64,000 nt of DNA from Gamsiella multidivaricata (GCF_025024155.1 NW_026251788.1:62001-126000); one strand, 5' to 3'. Positions 1 through 11,935 are shown, counted from the first letter of the stretch. The notes: generated from the sequence alone by a model not told the origin. Numbers and translations are program-made.

Positions 1-686
1 AGCAGTGGTTCTGAGGGAATATACAGTGATCCTGGGCATCCTCAGGAAATTATCGACAACTTTCGTTATCGCAAGGAATGACAGCTATACAACAACTGCG
101 TTGGATTGTCCACCAAACAACAGCAACACAACGGAACGCGGAATATAATGTTTGTGCCGGCATCAGCAACTGTGATGTGTTTTGGGATGGAGGGATGGCG
201 ACAATAGAGATCTGGCATCGTACGTTCCGCCGACTGCAGCGGAAATCTCAATCGCAGCCTTCATGCACATACCGTAACCGCAAAGGGAAAGCAATGTGCG
301 GGTGCGATCTTTTTGAGACGGAGTAGGATGGTCAGCCAGCGATCGGTGTCAAGCGTCAACTTTTCGCGGAGAGCGGTGGCAAACAACAGCGAGAACGACT
401 AATGAATACCGGAAACGACTGCGAAGGCCGGTTGCTTGCACATAGAGAACTTGTGGACTTGGGGACGGATAACGTCCCATAAGCACGACATATAGCAGAG
501 GGCACAGCACCACACCATAGGTCAGAGAATCAGTACCATTGGCAAATTACAGGATAGCATCATAGGAAGCAGGACAACACAAAGAGAGCAGGGCATATGA
601 ACCTGGGACACGGAGTTTACAGGAGCTACAGATGGCTATGGATATTAACCGAACGATACCTACGATTCTGCTTATACTCTTCGTAG
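1..686. other. Upstream region of the eL6 gene, no gene recognised
   Basis: I see no recognisable coding sequence here; the short open frames on both strands have no familiar motif. The stretch probably holds the promoter and the missing first exon of the ribosomal protein gene that follows, because that gene opens right after an intron acceptor (TAG at 684-686). The only ATG directly followed by GT in the right phase is at 328-330, but its donor (GTCAGC) is weak, so I do not call it. Confidence 0.4.
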
Positions 687-1543
687 CCCCGCAACTCCCT
701 CTTGACTGCTGGCGTCGCCAAGTACAGCCGCTCTCAGGTCTATGCCAAGCGTGCCTTGTACAAGCGCAAGCCCGCTGGCATTGTTAATGCTGCCCCCGCT
801 GCCGCCAACAAGACTGTCGAGGTCAAGGGTGCCAAGAACGGTGGCTCCCGTGTCATTGCTGCCTCCAAGGCTCCTCGCTTCTATGCTGCTGAGGACGTCG
901 CTGTCCCCAAGAAGCACCGCAAGCACGCTGGCACTGCCAAGCTCCGCAGTACCATTGTCCCCGGTACCGTCCTCATCCTCTTGGCCGGTCGCTACCGCGG
1001 CAAGCGCGTTGTTTTCTTGAAGCAGCTCGAGTCTGGCTTGTTGCTCGTTTCTGGCCCATTCAAGGTCAACGGCGTCCCCCTCAAGCGTGTGAACCAGGCC
1101 TACGTCATTGCCACCTCCACCAAGGTTGACATTGATGCCTCCAAGGTACGAATTATTTTATGTTGAAACTGGTGTTTTAAATGAACATAGGAATTTATGC
1201 CCCTTTTGCGGTGAAGCAGGAATGCTGGGACAGAAAGAAGCGGACGATGTGAGCAATGGAAGACTAATACTGATTTTTTTTTATCATCACTAAACAGATT
1301 GATGCTCAGTTGAACGATGCCTACTTTGCCCGCCCCAAGGCTACCAAGAAGGCCGCTACTGAGGAGGCTTTCTTCGAGGGCGAGAAGAAGAAGGAGCCCC
1401 TTGCTGAGAACAAGGTCGCTCTCCAGAAGTCGACCGACAAGGTCATCCTTGAAGCTATCAACAAGGTCGAGCACCTCCGCCAGTACTTGTCTGCCAAGTT
1501 CTCCCTCTCCAAGGGCCAGGCCCCCCATGCCCTCAAGTTCTAA
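687..1543 (+). CDS. RPL6: 60S ribosomal protein eL6 (L6), 5' end unresolved
   Basis: Structural protein of the large ribosomal subunit, cytoplasmic. Visible exons are 687-1145 and 1298-1543, with a 152-base intron (donor GTACGA, acceptor AACAG). Diagnostic stretches are [17 protein letters not shown] near the visible start, [45 protein letters not shown] and the C-terminal PHALKF, all typical of eL6. The N-terminal extension before KYSRS matches the animal/plant long form rather than the short budding-yeast form. No ATG lies in frame after the acceptor at 684-686, so the initiator must sit in an upstream exon that I could not place with confidence. Stop TAA is at 1541-1543. Confidence 0.93.
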
Positions 1544-1923
1544 GCGGGTTGCAGACTATCGAAAAACAAAACAACATTGCTTCTTGTGATTAAAGGATGA
1601 GTGAACCCATTTCTTTCTTCCAACGATATCCATTTCTCTTGTGCCTAGTCTACTTTATTATTTATTTCATGAAGTAACAACACACAGATCAATGAATATG
1701 CTACCTCTGGTGAAGGGAATGAGAGGAGATAGGGGAAAGAACTAAGGAAGCAGAAGGGGAATGAGGTTTTTTCCTCCTAAGGGGGTGGGCGGAATGAAGG
1801 ACGAGAACATATCTCAGCTTTACACCTCCATATCTTCGTGTGATCTTTCTCCTCCCTTTCTGCATTCTGCCTTTTCTCTATCCTCATCTGCAACACCCTT
1901 ACGCGTTATACTCGATCGACAAC
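1544..1923. other. Intergenic: eL6 3' region and peptidase 5' leader
   Basis: AT-rich 3' flank of the eL6 gene, then a purine-rich stretch and a pyrimidine-rich leader (from about 1840) in front of the S41 peptidase ATG. No gene seen. Confidence 0.4.
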
Positions 1924-4900
1924 ATGAGGTGGTTCTCAAGATCGAAGCCGCGTCTATACATCCCAGGCGTACTGACGCTCTTCCAACTTGCGTCTGCAAT
2001 CAGCGTTACACAGAATTCCAATAACGCCGGCGCCATCGCTTTCGGCCATGAAGACTACTCAGCAGACGCCATCATGGATGCGCCCCGCCGATCCATCTAC
2101 AGTAGCGATCAGTACAACACCATGCTGAATCCTGTCTGCGGCTTGGACAAAGAACTAGAATTAGACCGCGACAACGATTCGAACGCAGAGCTTAGGCTAC
2201 TTCGGAACCCCAAATGGGACGCAGATCTGAATGCCCCTATCGAAAGTCTGAAAAAGTGGACGACGGATCCCAAGAACCCTTCGAGGCAGAGACGGGATCG
2301 AGAGCCCTCGGACGCCAACAATGTTTGGCATGATGTGCAATCGATCCAAGATTCTTGCACGATTGCGTCCAGGGTCGAGGGTCCGATCCCGTACAACGTG
2401 GTCAAGGCTTGCTTGGATGCCGATTTCGGCTTTCCGGATTATTTGCGTGAGGATACAGTGGCGACGATCAAGAAACTGATATCGAGTTTTTATGTCTTTG
2501 AGGACTTGGCAGCGAACCCTCCGAGTGTCGAGGGGTTGAGTTTCTTGTCGGTTGATTTTGCGAAAGAGATGGATCAGTTGCTGGAACAGAGCCGCAAGTC
2601 TCTGTCGTCTGCCACCGCAAGCGACATTGACGGAGAAGAGGGGAACAAGCTGCAAAAGGAGGATGGGAGCCAGGGAACCGGAGGAAGCGCTAGATCGCAT
2701 CCGATGACACATCGCGAGTTCCACGACGGTCTCTCACGGATTATGAGCAAGGCACGCGACGCACACCTGTCGTATGATGCGGATTGCTTCCGCGCGTTCC
2801 GTTTCCAGCACGGGTTCTTTATGAACCACGTCGTACGGAATGACAAGACGGTGCTGAAGGTCCACTCGGTGACGCCGTACTTTCAGGAGTTGAATGGCAT
2901 CGAGGAGGACATTCTCGACTGTGAGGTTGTGACCATTGCCGGGAAGGACGCTGCGGAGTACATACAAGAGTGGGCGGATGCCCGCGTATCCATGTCCAAA
3001 GACGCGAATATCAGGTATTCATGGACCTTGAGCTTTTTTTTTTTTTTTTTTTTTTTGATTGTTGTTGTTGCTAGATTGACGCGCGTGTAACACGCTCGCA
3101 TGATGGCTCACAAAAAACCCTACGAACTGTTGATAGATTTAACGCAGCACTGGTGACACCCCAGTACCGATCTGGCACTGTCGACTTTTTTATTCCTGGC
3201 AAATTCAGCGAGCGGTTCGTACTCCCGGAAGAAGAATCTCTCGCATTTACGCTTGATTGTCCCGGTCGTTCGGCCACAGACCTGCTGGAGGTCGATGCTC
3301 GATGGGTCGGATTCTATAAGCATGATGTGACAAGGACTTACGAGGATATGCAATCGTACTATAATGCAAACTGCATCAAGTCCCCAGAGGAAGGCATTGG
3401 TTACTGGTACGAACGGTCAAGACTCGAAAAGAAGCAAAATCCAGAGCAAAGGCGTATCGAAAAGCTCAAGTCTAAGCTACATGACCTGATAAACCAATCA
3501 GCAGCTTCTACCACGGTCGCAGCAGCGCCTGCTGAGACTCTTGCTCCTCCTGCGCCAACGACGGGGACAGACTATACACCTCCTACTGAACATCCGGAGC
3601 CGTCGAAGGATGCACTCAAACAAGTGGATGAGATTATGTCTATGCTGGACATGATCACGTCCGAGCAGCTTCCTGCCGTCAAATTTTACGACGACTATGG
3701 TGGACGTCTTAGTGAACTGAACATGAAAGCCAGTGAAGCTTTGTTTATAGAGCTATACAGGGGCCAATATGGTATTTCTGCCTGTAAGTCTCTCTCTCTT
3801 TCTTTCTCTTTTCTTTTATTTATTGTAAGGATAATCGTCTAACTTGAACTGCCCTATGCATCATGTAGTGCTGTTGGCCGACGGCAAGACCGGAGTGATC
3901 ACCGTCCGGACTGAGAGCTCGACCATCAAGGGACAACCTTACTCGCGTGTACATCCAGCCTGGGCTGGTTCCCTGATCGAAGCCATCAACGTCCTCCGAC
4001 CGCGCGCCGAGAACCTGATCCTCGATCTCAGCCATAATACGGGCGGATATGTCTGTCTAGGCCTGACCATGGTCCAGCTCTTCTTCCCGGACCGACCTCG
4101 CCTTGTGACCAATATCCGGCTCTCTCCATTGGGCACTCAGATGATGACCGCAGGCGCAATGGGCATAGGCCACTTTATCAGCGCATATGGCGAACCTGTC
4201 GTTGCAACGTATCAAGATGAGTACTTTTTGCGTTCAACCTCGCATCCGCACCGCAACCTGACGTTTACGGACTACCTCTCGGATCGGTGTGCGATTGCGG
4301 ACTATTATGTGTTGGATGTCGATCCTATAGAGGAAGCCAAGCGAAAACGTGCTCCCGTGTTCCCCGCCAGGGACCAGGATGGTTCGAACAAGAGGGTGTA
4401 TTATCCATGGAACCCTGAGAACATTGTTATCCTGACGGACGGATATTGTGGCTCGAGCTGTGCGTTGATCTCGAATGTGATGCATACCAATTTCCAAGTG
4501 AAGACGGTAGTGATCGGCGGCAGGACACCATCGTCGACCTCGGATCTGATGAGCTACTCGACCTTCCCGGGCCTGCAGGTGATTGATGATCGGTTTATCT
4601 TTAACGAGATGGAAAATGTCCGATCGAGGTTGATGTCTGCTTCGGCGTTGGCGAAGTTGGAAAGAGGAAGAGCTGCAGAGACAGGAGGCAAGCAGAGGCG
4701 ATTTGCATTGAAGAGACGTAACGGTCCCAAAACCGAGGACGAGGACGAGGACGAGGACAACGACGCAGAGTTGCTTTATCCGCTGGACTTTGCGCACAAG
4801 AGTCGATTGAGGCTAACCTGGCGGCAAATCTATAACACTGGGCCGGAAATCAATGTGTTCAAGTACATAGCTGAGAACAGGACGTATGAGCCGGCGTGGG

Positions 4901-5079
4901 AGGAGGTTGACCGATGGAATGAGTATAGCTTGATCCCGGCGTCTGTGCGCATTGATTACACAGACCACAATGTGCATTCGATCGGCGCGATCTGGGAAGA
5001 CACGCGCAATGCGGTCTGGGGCACAGCGCCTATGCAGGGCCAGGAGGATGGCCAGGAGGATCCCAGGGAGAGGCAGTAG
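1924..5079 (+). CDS. Secreted S41-type (tail-specific/CPAF-like) serine peptidase
   Basis: Exons 1924-3014, 3137-3783 and 3869-5079 join in frame to about 982 residues. The protein starts MRWFSRSKPRLYIPG followed by a hydrophobic stretch ending LASA, a likely signal peptide, so it is probably secreted or vacuolar. The peptidase S41 core lies in exon 3: LILDLSHNTGGY (about residue 627) is the substrate-loop motif of the family, and TDGYCGSSCALISN (about residue 770) carries the presumed catalytic serine within CGSSC. The N-terminal 570 residues are family-specific and contain a Pro/Ala/Thr-rich linker. An acidic DEDEDEDEDNDAE run sits before the C-terminal region. The first intron contains a 20-odd-base T run. 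Fungal relatives are mostly uncharacterised secreted proteases; the substrate is unknown. Confidence 0.8.
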
Positions 5080-5351
5080 GAGGTCGCCGATAGTACTGCA
5101 TGCGATATGAGAAGCGTGTTTCGTAGCTCGGTTGCCACTAATTTCAATTAGGCCTAGTAAACAAAAAGAGAAAAAAACGATGTAAGACACGTTAAAAAAA
5201 TAAGCCTGGTATGTCCCCGGCGTATGTGTTCGTCATAGTCCAAACCAAAGGCATTTCTTCTCCCCCCAGACTGAGAGTCCTTTACAGCTTCACTTTTCAC
5301 ATCCTCCAACCATTGCTTGCAACTAATATTCTTTCCTAAATAATATCCAGC

Positions 5352-7795
5352 ATGGATCCATCGCCACCACACCCGCAGTCTTCGGCATCCTCGCCCGAGC
5401 TACAGGAAACGCAACCGCAGGCATCGGCCACAACAGCCAGCAACCCTCTGCTCACCGAACTAAGCGCCGACGAAAGCAATCTCAACCGCTCGAACTCCAC
5501 ACGACGACTCCAGGAGAGTCTCTCCAGACAGACTCCATCCGACAATACGGCCCCGGCTCCTGACAAGGAGCAACTACATGCTATCATCGGTCAACATCTT
5601 GCCGTAAACCCGACTATCTCAAAGGCACCTTCGATTCCTGAACCCCCATCACCTGCGCCTCATCCGTTCGATATCACCCCTAATGTCCAAGCGCCTGCTG
5701 TCAACAGGATTTCTACACAAGCCGAGCCTTCCAGTGCAGCTCATGACAGGGTTCCATCACCCTCCTCGTTCGCCGCCTATACGGTGCCCACCTATACGAA
5801 CGAAGCGATTGGTCCAGATCGCAATTCGAGAGCACTGTCGACAAGCGAGGATACGCCTTCACATTTCGGACTCCTTGGCGCGGATATGTCGAACGACGTG
5901 TACAAATGGCATGAAAAAGAAGCCCGTCAACAGGTCAACCGTGCACAAACCTACCATGCGCCCCAACCTTCCGTTGGATCCGCCAATATCTCACACATCA
6001 AGGCGCCAGGTGGATTCCGCCGACATTTCTTACAGCACGATGCAGCGGCGCGTGGGGATCCTGCGCCACATATCCCCACAAAGTCGTTTATTGACTTCTT
6101 GGGGCTGTTTAATATGTATGAATTTGAACATTTTGCGGGAGAGAACTTTCGACAGACACCGAGGCGGTCGATTGTGGTGCCGAAGGATCTGGAGAGGCGG
6201 AGGAAGAGTTTCGTGGAGGCTGAGGAGACAGGGGAGGGGTTGAAGTATTTCAGGCAGGGGCAGGAAATTGAGGAGGATGAGACCGTGATCGAGGAGCCTG
6301 AGGAACAGATCTCGTTCTCGAAAGCCGTGGGTATGTTGTTCAAAACGTGAGTCCAGGCAAACTTATCTGATCTTTTTTTTTTTGATGTGGTTGTGCAAAA
6401 AGATCACAGCTGATAACGATTGTATGATGTGAGACAGGTTCATTGCGAGTGGCATCCTGTTCTTGCCCAACGCGTTCAAGAACGGCGGTATCTTGTTTTC
6501 GTCCCTAGTCATGACCCTGATCGCAGTTCTGTGTCTACACTCGTTCCTGTTGCTGGTCAAGTGTCGTGAGCTGCAACCGGGCTCCTATGGCGAGATCGGC
6601 GGACACCTTTACGGCCGCTGGATGCGGTACATTGTCCTCTTTGCCATCGCCATCTCTCAGTTTGGTTTCTGCTGGTAAAGCTGTCAAAGTCTCTATTTTT
6701 TTATTTTTTTGGAGAAGCAGGGCTATCATCGTTCTCATTCACGAACCAACGTCCCTTGTTATTTCATGTTCTGTAGCGGATACTGTATCTTTTTCGCACA
6801 GCAGTTTGCGATCGTGGTCGACAGTCTTGGAGGAGCCGAGCTGGATAAGATCGTCTGGATCGCTATCTTTTTCGTCATCTTGGTGCCCTTCACTCTCATC
6901 CGTAACATCTCGAAGCTCGGATTTAGTACGCTGATTGCGGACCTGTGTATTATTGTCGGATTGATCTACTTGTATGCGTACGATATCAAGCAGCTGGTCA
7001 TCCACAGAGACTCTCCCTTGCCACTGCAGCTATTCAACAGCAAGGACTTTGGACTCTTTATTGGCACAGGTATGAACACGATCCCTCACTCGCATGCAGA
7101 CAATGAAGCTAAAGTGGATATATGTATCTATCGTCCACTCATACAAACTACGCCCTGTTCTTATAGCTGTGTTCTCGTACGAGGGCATCGGAATGGTGAT
7201 CCCAATCTGCGGTAGTATGAAGGACCCAAGGCAGTTCCCACGGGCACTGACGATTGTCCTCACAGTTGTCTGCGTGCTCCTCGTCAGTTTCGGTGCCTTG
7301 GGTTACGCAGCCTACGGCGCAAACGTCCAGACCATCGTCCTTGACGACCTACCCCGTGAAACCGGCGGCGAAAAGGCCGGCAAGAACGCCATCCAATTGT
7401 TGTACATCATCGCAATCTTCCTCACCACGCCCCTGATGCTCTTCCCTTGCATCCGTATTATCGAGCACATGGTCTTCAGGGCCGCGGGTACGGGGCCACG
7501 AACCAAGGCCAGGCTGATAAAGGAAAACATTGTCCGGATCATCATCGACTTTGCGGTCGCGGCCGTTGCCTATGCGGGTTACACTAAGCTGGATATCTTT
7601 ATCTCGTTCGTGGGATCCTTTGCCTGTGCACCGTTGCTCTTCATCTTCCCGCCCCTGTTCCATTTCAAGGCCTTTCCCAACCAGCCAATCTGGCGCAAGG
7701 TCAGCGATATTGTGCTCATCCTCTTTGGATTCCTCGTGTTTTTCTATACCCTTGTTATCACGATTCAAAGCTTTTCAAACAGCAGTGAGCATTGA
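5352..7795 (+). CDS. AVT3/AVT4-like vacuolar amino-acid transporter (AAAP family)
   Basis: Exons 5352-6346, 6438-6674, 6777-7069 and 7167-7795 give about 717 residues. A long hydrophilic, Ser/Pro-rich N-terminal tail (about 320 residues) precedes a membrane domain. The first transmembrane segment reads FKTFIASGILFLPNAFKNGG, the hallmark of Avt3/Avt4 and SLC36-type proton-coupled amino-acid transporters. About ten further hydrophobic segments follow, with FSYEGIGMVIPI as the conserved TM6 motif. The family moves amino acids across the vacuolar membrane; the substrate range here is inferred, not shown. The tail is likely cytosolic and a site of phosphorylation. A poly(A) signal lies about 100 bases after the stop. 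Confidence 0.88.
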
Positions 7796-7891
7796 GTAGG
7801 CAGGCACACAAGTTAATTATCAAAGTGCTATTATATTTATATTTATATGTATAAATCGACTATTATTTATTTCCTCCAGAATTGCCTGTTC

Positions 7892-7897
7892 AATAAA
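7892..7897 (+). terminator. Probable poly(A) signal of the AVT-like gene
   Basis: AATAAA hexamer 97 bases after the stop codon, followed by an A-rich tract. It lies between two convergent genes. Confidence 0.5.
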
Positions 7898-7973
7898 ACC
7901 GTTGTTATGTACAAAAAAAAAAAAAAAAAAAGGGAAAGAAAAGAAGAATGCTGGAGAGAAAAGATTATATGCA

Positions 7974-9887
7974 TCAGCGGTTTTCCCAATAATCCTCGCC
8001 TTCATCGTCGGCCTCGATCGTACCACCGTACCGCCCATCCTCGTTGATCGCCTGTGCATCGCCTTCACCCAGATCCAAGCTTGCAGCGTCCTGGAAGTCC
8101 CGTTGGTTCTCAAGTCTCAGATGGATGTTGTGCAGATCCGCCTCCTGGTCCTCACTCATGGCCGCAATCTCCCTCTCTGGATCCAACAAAGGGTCCCAAT
8201 CATCATCATCACCATCGTCCTCGTCCCGGCCCTTTCCTGCACCTGCATCACGATCGCTTCTTGAGGACGATCGCTTGGATCTGGATGAACGTCGGTCCGA
8301 ACCCGAGGTCTCATCGGCCGCTCTTCGGATATCTTCCGCGATCGAACGTCTTCGTTTCGAGGCTTCCTCAGGCAGTCGTGGAAGTGGTGTGGAGGTCCCG
8401 CTGGGGGACATGGAGCTGAGATTGCCGAAGCTGCTATCCTCATCCTCGAGTTCCTCCTCATCCCAATCATGCACTATAGGATCCTCCTTTGGTAGGGCGA
8501 CATCGCTCTCGTTATCTGAATTGCCGCCACGTAGCACCCGCTCATCGGAATCATCCTCTTCGCTGTCAATAGCGTCCTGCTGATCCTGTCCGAGCGTAGC
8601 AGAGCCTTGGTCGGAGGTGGAGGCACGACGGGCTTCTTCTCTGATCTTTTCAGATTCCGCGTTGTCGAGGAATTGGATCTTGACGGGTCGTTGGACGCCC
8701 TTCTTGGCGGCGGCGGGATTGGTGGTGTTGGTAGTGTTGGTAGTGTTGGTGGTGTTGGTGGTGTTGGTGGTGTTGGTGGTGTTGGCGGTGTTGGTGGCGA
8801 CACTGTTTCGTCTTTGGGAGGCGCCGCTGTGGGGTGAGGATATGAAGAGCGAGGACGATCTGGAGGAGGATGGGTGCTCGGGGTGAGTGGGATGGTGATT
8901 GCTGTTGTTGCTCCTTTTGCTTTCCCGGAGGGGGCTGATGCTATCACCACTGCGCCTATCGACGTCCATGGCGATGCCTTCCATGGCTACGTCAAGGACA
9001 AAATATAAAGTAAAATAAAATAAATAATGTATATATATACATAAAAGGATGTTAGATGCGGTGTGAGACAAGGTCAGCTAGTTACATCACGATGCGACAC
9101 TGGATCGTTTTCCGTTCCAAAGGACCTTAAATGTTTCTACATTACCCTTTGAAGATTTGGGCTTTAGGGAGCTCTCCGTATAGACCGCGGCCGACCCCGG
9201 ATACTTGGAGGAGAGCGCGGGCGTGGGTGAATGTTCCTCATCCGAAATATCGATGGCCAGTGCGGCCGAGGACGAATCCACGGGCTCTCCATATATGGTC
9301 TTTGCCTCAGGCTCGTCCATGTACACGGGGGCACATTGACTCGTGTGCGGGATCAGATCCGCGATAGACCTTCTCCTGGTCATGGAACGTGATCTGGACC
9401 CGGACCTCGACCTCGACCTCGGTGGCGAGTGAGACTGTGGCCGTGCTCGACTCGGTGGCCGATTGTTGTTGTTATTGTTGTTGTTGTTGATGTTGCTGCT
9501 GTTGCTCTCTGGTTGGATGACCGGTTCCAGCTGAGAGTAGTCCGAGGCTGTAGGTTCGTTCTCTGAGGCACCAGAGGCATATCGGACCCGCTTGGGTGCA
9601 GGTGGCGAAGTAGGGGCTGTCGCGAGGGGGACTCTGTCGGACATGTCGACCTTGTCCTCGAGGTTGTGGGAGTCGTCCATGATGAGATAGTCCGACTGGA
9701 GGACGGCGCTGCTTGGGGCCATGGCGTTGGGATCGTTGTTGTCGACGAACTCTGGTTCGAGGGCGGCGAGGGAGCGTTTTTGGTAACCGCGGGTGAGCAG
9801 GACCTCGGGGGCGGGCTCTGGGTCGTTGGTCGTGGTCTGGAGGGAGGCATGGTCGAAGGAGACCGTGTCGAGAGGAGGGGTATCCAT
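7974..9887 (-). CDS. Ser/Arg-rich acidic protein of unknown function (two-exon model)
   Basis: I do not recognise this protein. The model joins 9887-9146 and 8986-7974 (minus strand), 584 residues. The donor GTAATG follows codon AAG G, and the acceptor GACGTAG precedes CC ATG GAA, so the phases match. The N-terminal half has a poly-Asn run, an Arg/Ser-rich segment (RSRSRSGSRSRSMTRRRS) and many Ser/Pro. The C-terminal half has a TNTTNT repeat, several acidic clusters and a final EGEDYWENR. Both halves carry an RRSIA motif, which supports one gene. Alternatively exon 1 reads through to a stop at 9087 and a second gene starts at the ATG at 8984. The composition suggests a nuclear, largely disordered regulatory protein, but that is inference only. 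Confidence 0.55.
8720..8798. repeat. GTT/GGT-type microsatellite coding for a Thr/Asn repeat
   Basis: About 80 bases of near-perfect GGTGTT units. On the minus strand they encode the TNTTNT repeat of the acidic Ser-rich protein. Unit length is a multiple of three, so length changes stay in frame. Confidence 0.85.
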
Positions 9888-10211
9888 CGGGAAGTCAAGA
9901 AAAAAAGAGAGGTTGTATTCTTGTTGAGGACCGAGAAAAAAAAAAAAAAAAAAAGGGTGTGAAGTGGTGCGTGTGAAGAGTGGGTGTAGGAAAAACGTAT
10001 GTAGAAAATGGAGGGTGTAGGAGAATGGGGGAAGAGAGTGTGGAGCAAGAGACAGAAAGCGAAACCATACGCGGGGCAGCAGACTCCAGACTCTGGTTCG
10101 TTCATTTACAGAGATATATTCAGTTACAGAGGCCCTTTATTCCATCCCCCAGGCACACACCTGGGCCCTGTGTCTCGACCAGCTTCAAGATCAGTTGTCT
10201 GCATAGTCCCC
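9888..10211. promoter_or_regulatory. Divergent promoter between the Ser/Arg-rich gene and the OB/CCCH/methyltransferase gene
   Basis: 324 bases separate two ATGs pointing away from each other. It contains an A tract near 9935-9953. An open frame continuous with the right-hand gene runs back to 10008, but I prefer the ATG at 10212 because recognisable sequence begins only after it. Confidence 0.45.
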
Positions 10212-11786
10212 ATGGTATTGCCGGACCAGACTCAGGAGGATCAAGTTCAGGTTCAGGTTCAGGGTCAGATTCAGGACCAGGACCAGAGCTGCAATGGCAC
10301 TCTGGATCAGCATCACCATGAGAACTCAGCTAGTCAGCAACTCATCGGCCAGGTGGTCCACGCACGCAAGTGCTACAAGCGCTTCTTCTTTATCGATCTG
10401 CGGATAAGCGACCAGCTCAAGTGCACCGTCATCTTCCGCTCGGATGACGACCGCCAGAATCTCCCTCAAAGCCTTTCGGATCTTGAGTTGATTTCGCGTT
10501 GGAAGAAGATCAGGCGTGGCGATACGATCACCCTGCGGGTCTTTGAGGCGTCCGAGGACGAGATTACCAAAAGGGACCATCCCGTTTATCAGGCAGCGGA
10601 CTTTGCAGTAGTCAAAGCATGGTCTGGCGATATCCCCTTTGTATCTGAGCCTGCCATGGGCTTCAAGGAGTCAACCTCACCGCAAGTACCGCCTGATCCG
10701 CCATCAGTCAACACTACTAAGAATCATACCGTCGACAGCTCTCAGCCTTCCCAGCAGGATTCGTGGAAGAATTATTGCAAGTTCTGGATCAATTCGCAAC
10801 GGTGTCTGAAGAAGGACTGTCAAAAGGAACATCCAGAGGGTGAGGAATATATTATGATCCAGGAGATGTGGGTCAGTGAACGTACTAAGATAAGGAAGGA
10901 GCGATCAAAGCTGGAGGACGACCCACACTCGACGTCTTCCAAGGTCCCGCATTCACAGCGCGCATACATCTTTTGTCGATGGCTCGTCAACAAATTTGGC
11001 AAGGACCTCCTCAACTCTGGATCAGGAGTCTTGGATGTCGCGGGCGGCAAAGGCGAGATCTCATTGTTCTTGACCCACATGTTTGGCATTCGCTCGACTG
11101 TCGTGGAGCCTAACGTGCGTAGGGATAAGCCCTATCAACGCAGGAACCTGATGCACGTCATTCGGAAGCAATTGGACATCGAGGCCGGTGGCGACGGTCA
11201 GTTTTACAAGCGACACGCAGCGTCATCGTCGTCGTCGTTGCTCTCAGATGGCCATAATACAGGAGTCAACCCAGCTTTTTTAGAGAAAGAGGGTTTCAAT
11301 GGTGATAATCAAGACGGCTATGAGGAGGACAAGGACGTGAAAAAGCGGATAGAGACTAGTGATTCAACGCTAGAGAAAAAGGAACAACGGCGACTCAAGA
11401 AATTGCAGCAGGCACAGTTTGTGGTGCCACGACTGTGCACACTGCTGGACGATAGGTTTGCGATAGACCATGGCAGTGTCCTTGAGAGCGCTTCGATTAT
11501 CATTGGGATGCATCCAGACCAAGCGACGGAGCCGATTGTAGACATGGCTCTGAAGCACCATAAACCGTTTGCGGTGGTGCCCTGTTGTGTCTTTGCGCAT
11601 GAGAATCCACACCGACGACTGTCGACGGGAGGAGAGGTCAACACGACGCTGGAGTTTATTCAATATCTGATGGAGAAGAGGACCGCTGAGGAGAGTGTGG
11701 GAGAGATGCAGAAGGAGTTCCTGCCGTTTGACGGGATGAATATCGTGGTGTATAGCCGGGGTGGGCTGTTCCGCCAGCCTGGATAA
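10212..11786 (+). CDS. OB-fold / CCCH zinc finger / SAM-methyltransferase-like fusion protein
   Basis: Single exon, about 524 residues from the ATG at 10212. After a Gln-rich start there is an OB-fold-like segment (about residues 46-140, IGQVVHARKCYKRFFFIDL). A CCCH finger follows at about 187-208 with spacing C-x8-C-x4-C-x3-H. Then comes a Rossmann methyltransferase domain whose motif I is VLDVAGGKGEISLFL (about residue 274), followed by VVEPN as the acidic loop, and a late PCCVFAHENPHRR motif (about 457) resembling the PCC signature of METTL25/TRM13-like enzymes. A charged insertion of about 90 residues splits the domain. These parts suggest an RNA- or tRNA-directed methyltransferase with two nucleic-acid-binding modules, but the substrate is unknown. 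The 5' end encodes a short Gln/Val repeat. Confidence 0.72.
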   Translation: MVLPDQTQEDQVQVQVQGQIQDQDQSCNGTLDQHHHENSASQQLIGQVVHARKCYKRFFFIDLRISDQLKCTVIFRSDDDRQNLPQSLSDLELISRWKKIRRGDTITLRVFEASEDEITKRDHPVYQAADFAVVKAWSGDIPFVSEPAMGFKESTSPQVPPDPPSVNTTKNHTVDSSQPSQQDSWKNYCKFWINSQRCLKKDCQKEHPEGEEYIMIQEMWVSERTKIRKERSKLEDDPHSTSSKVPHSQRAYIFCRWLVNKFGKDLLNSGSGVLDVAGGKGEISLFLTHMFGIRSTVVEPNVRRDKPYQRRNLMHVIRKQLDIEAGGDGQFYKRHAASSSSSLLSDGHNTGVNPAFLEKEGFNGDNQDGYEEDKDVKKRIETSDSTLEKKEQRRLKKLQQAQFVVPRLCTLLDDRFAIDHGSVLESASIIIGMHPDQATEPIVDMALKHHKPFAVVPCCVFAHENPHRRLSTGGEVNTTLEFIQYLMEKRTAEESVGEMQKEFLPFDGMNIVVYSRGGLFRQPG

Positions 11787-11927
11787 CTTCATAACTAGAT
11801 ATTAACTTTGAGAATACACTTATCGCATTTCATATTTCATTGCCCGGGTTGTCTTTTTTCGTTGAAGGAAAAAGAAAACAGAGCTGCCTTCGTCATCATC
11901 CGCAACTCTTCCCTCTTCTCCACCCGG

Positions 11928-11935
11928 TGACGTCC
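11928..11935 (+). promoter_or_regulatory. CRE-like half site upstream of the bZIP gene
   Basis: TGACGTCC matches the TGACGT half of the ATF/CREB element. It lies 433 bases upstream of a gene that itself encodes an ATF/CREB-type bZIP, so autoregulation is possible. One site by chance is also possible. Confidence 0.3.

Noticed and set aside
328..331. ATG followed by GT as the eL6 first exon
   Set aside because: The phase fits the acceptor at 686, but the donor GTCAGC is poor and a 356-base intron holding a whole leader cannot be supported by sequence alone.
1146..1297. Possible box C/D snoRNA in the eL6 intron
   Set aside because: Ribosomal protein introns often host snoRNAs, but I see no good RUGAUGA/CUGA pair with a terminal stem.
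10008..10211. Extension of the OB/CCCH/methyltransferase protein to an upstream ATG
   Set aside because: The extra 68 residues show no conserved features and would occupy most of the divergent promoter.
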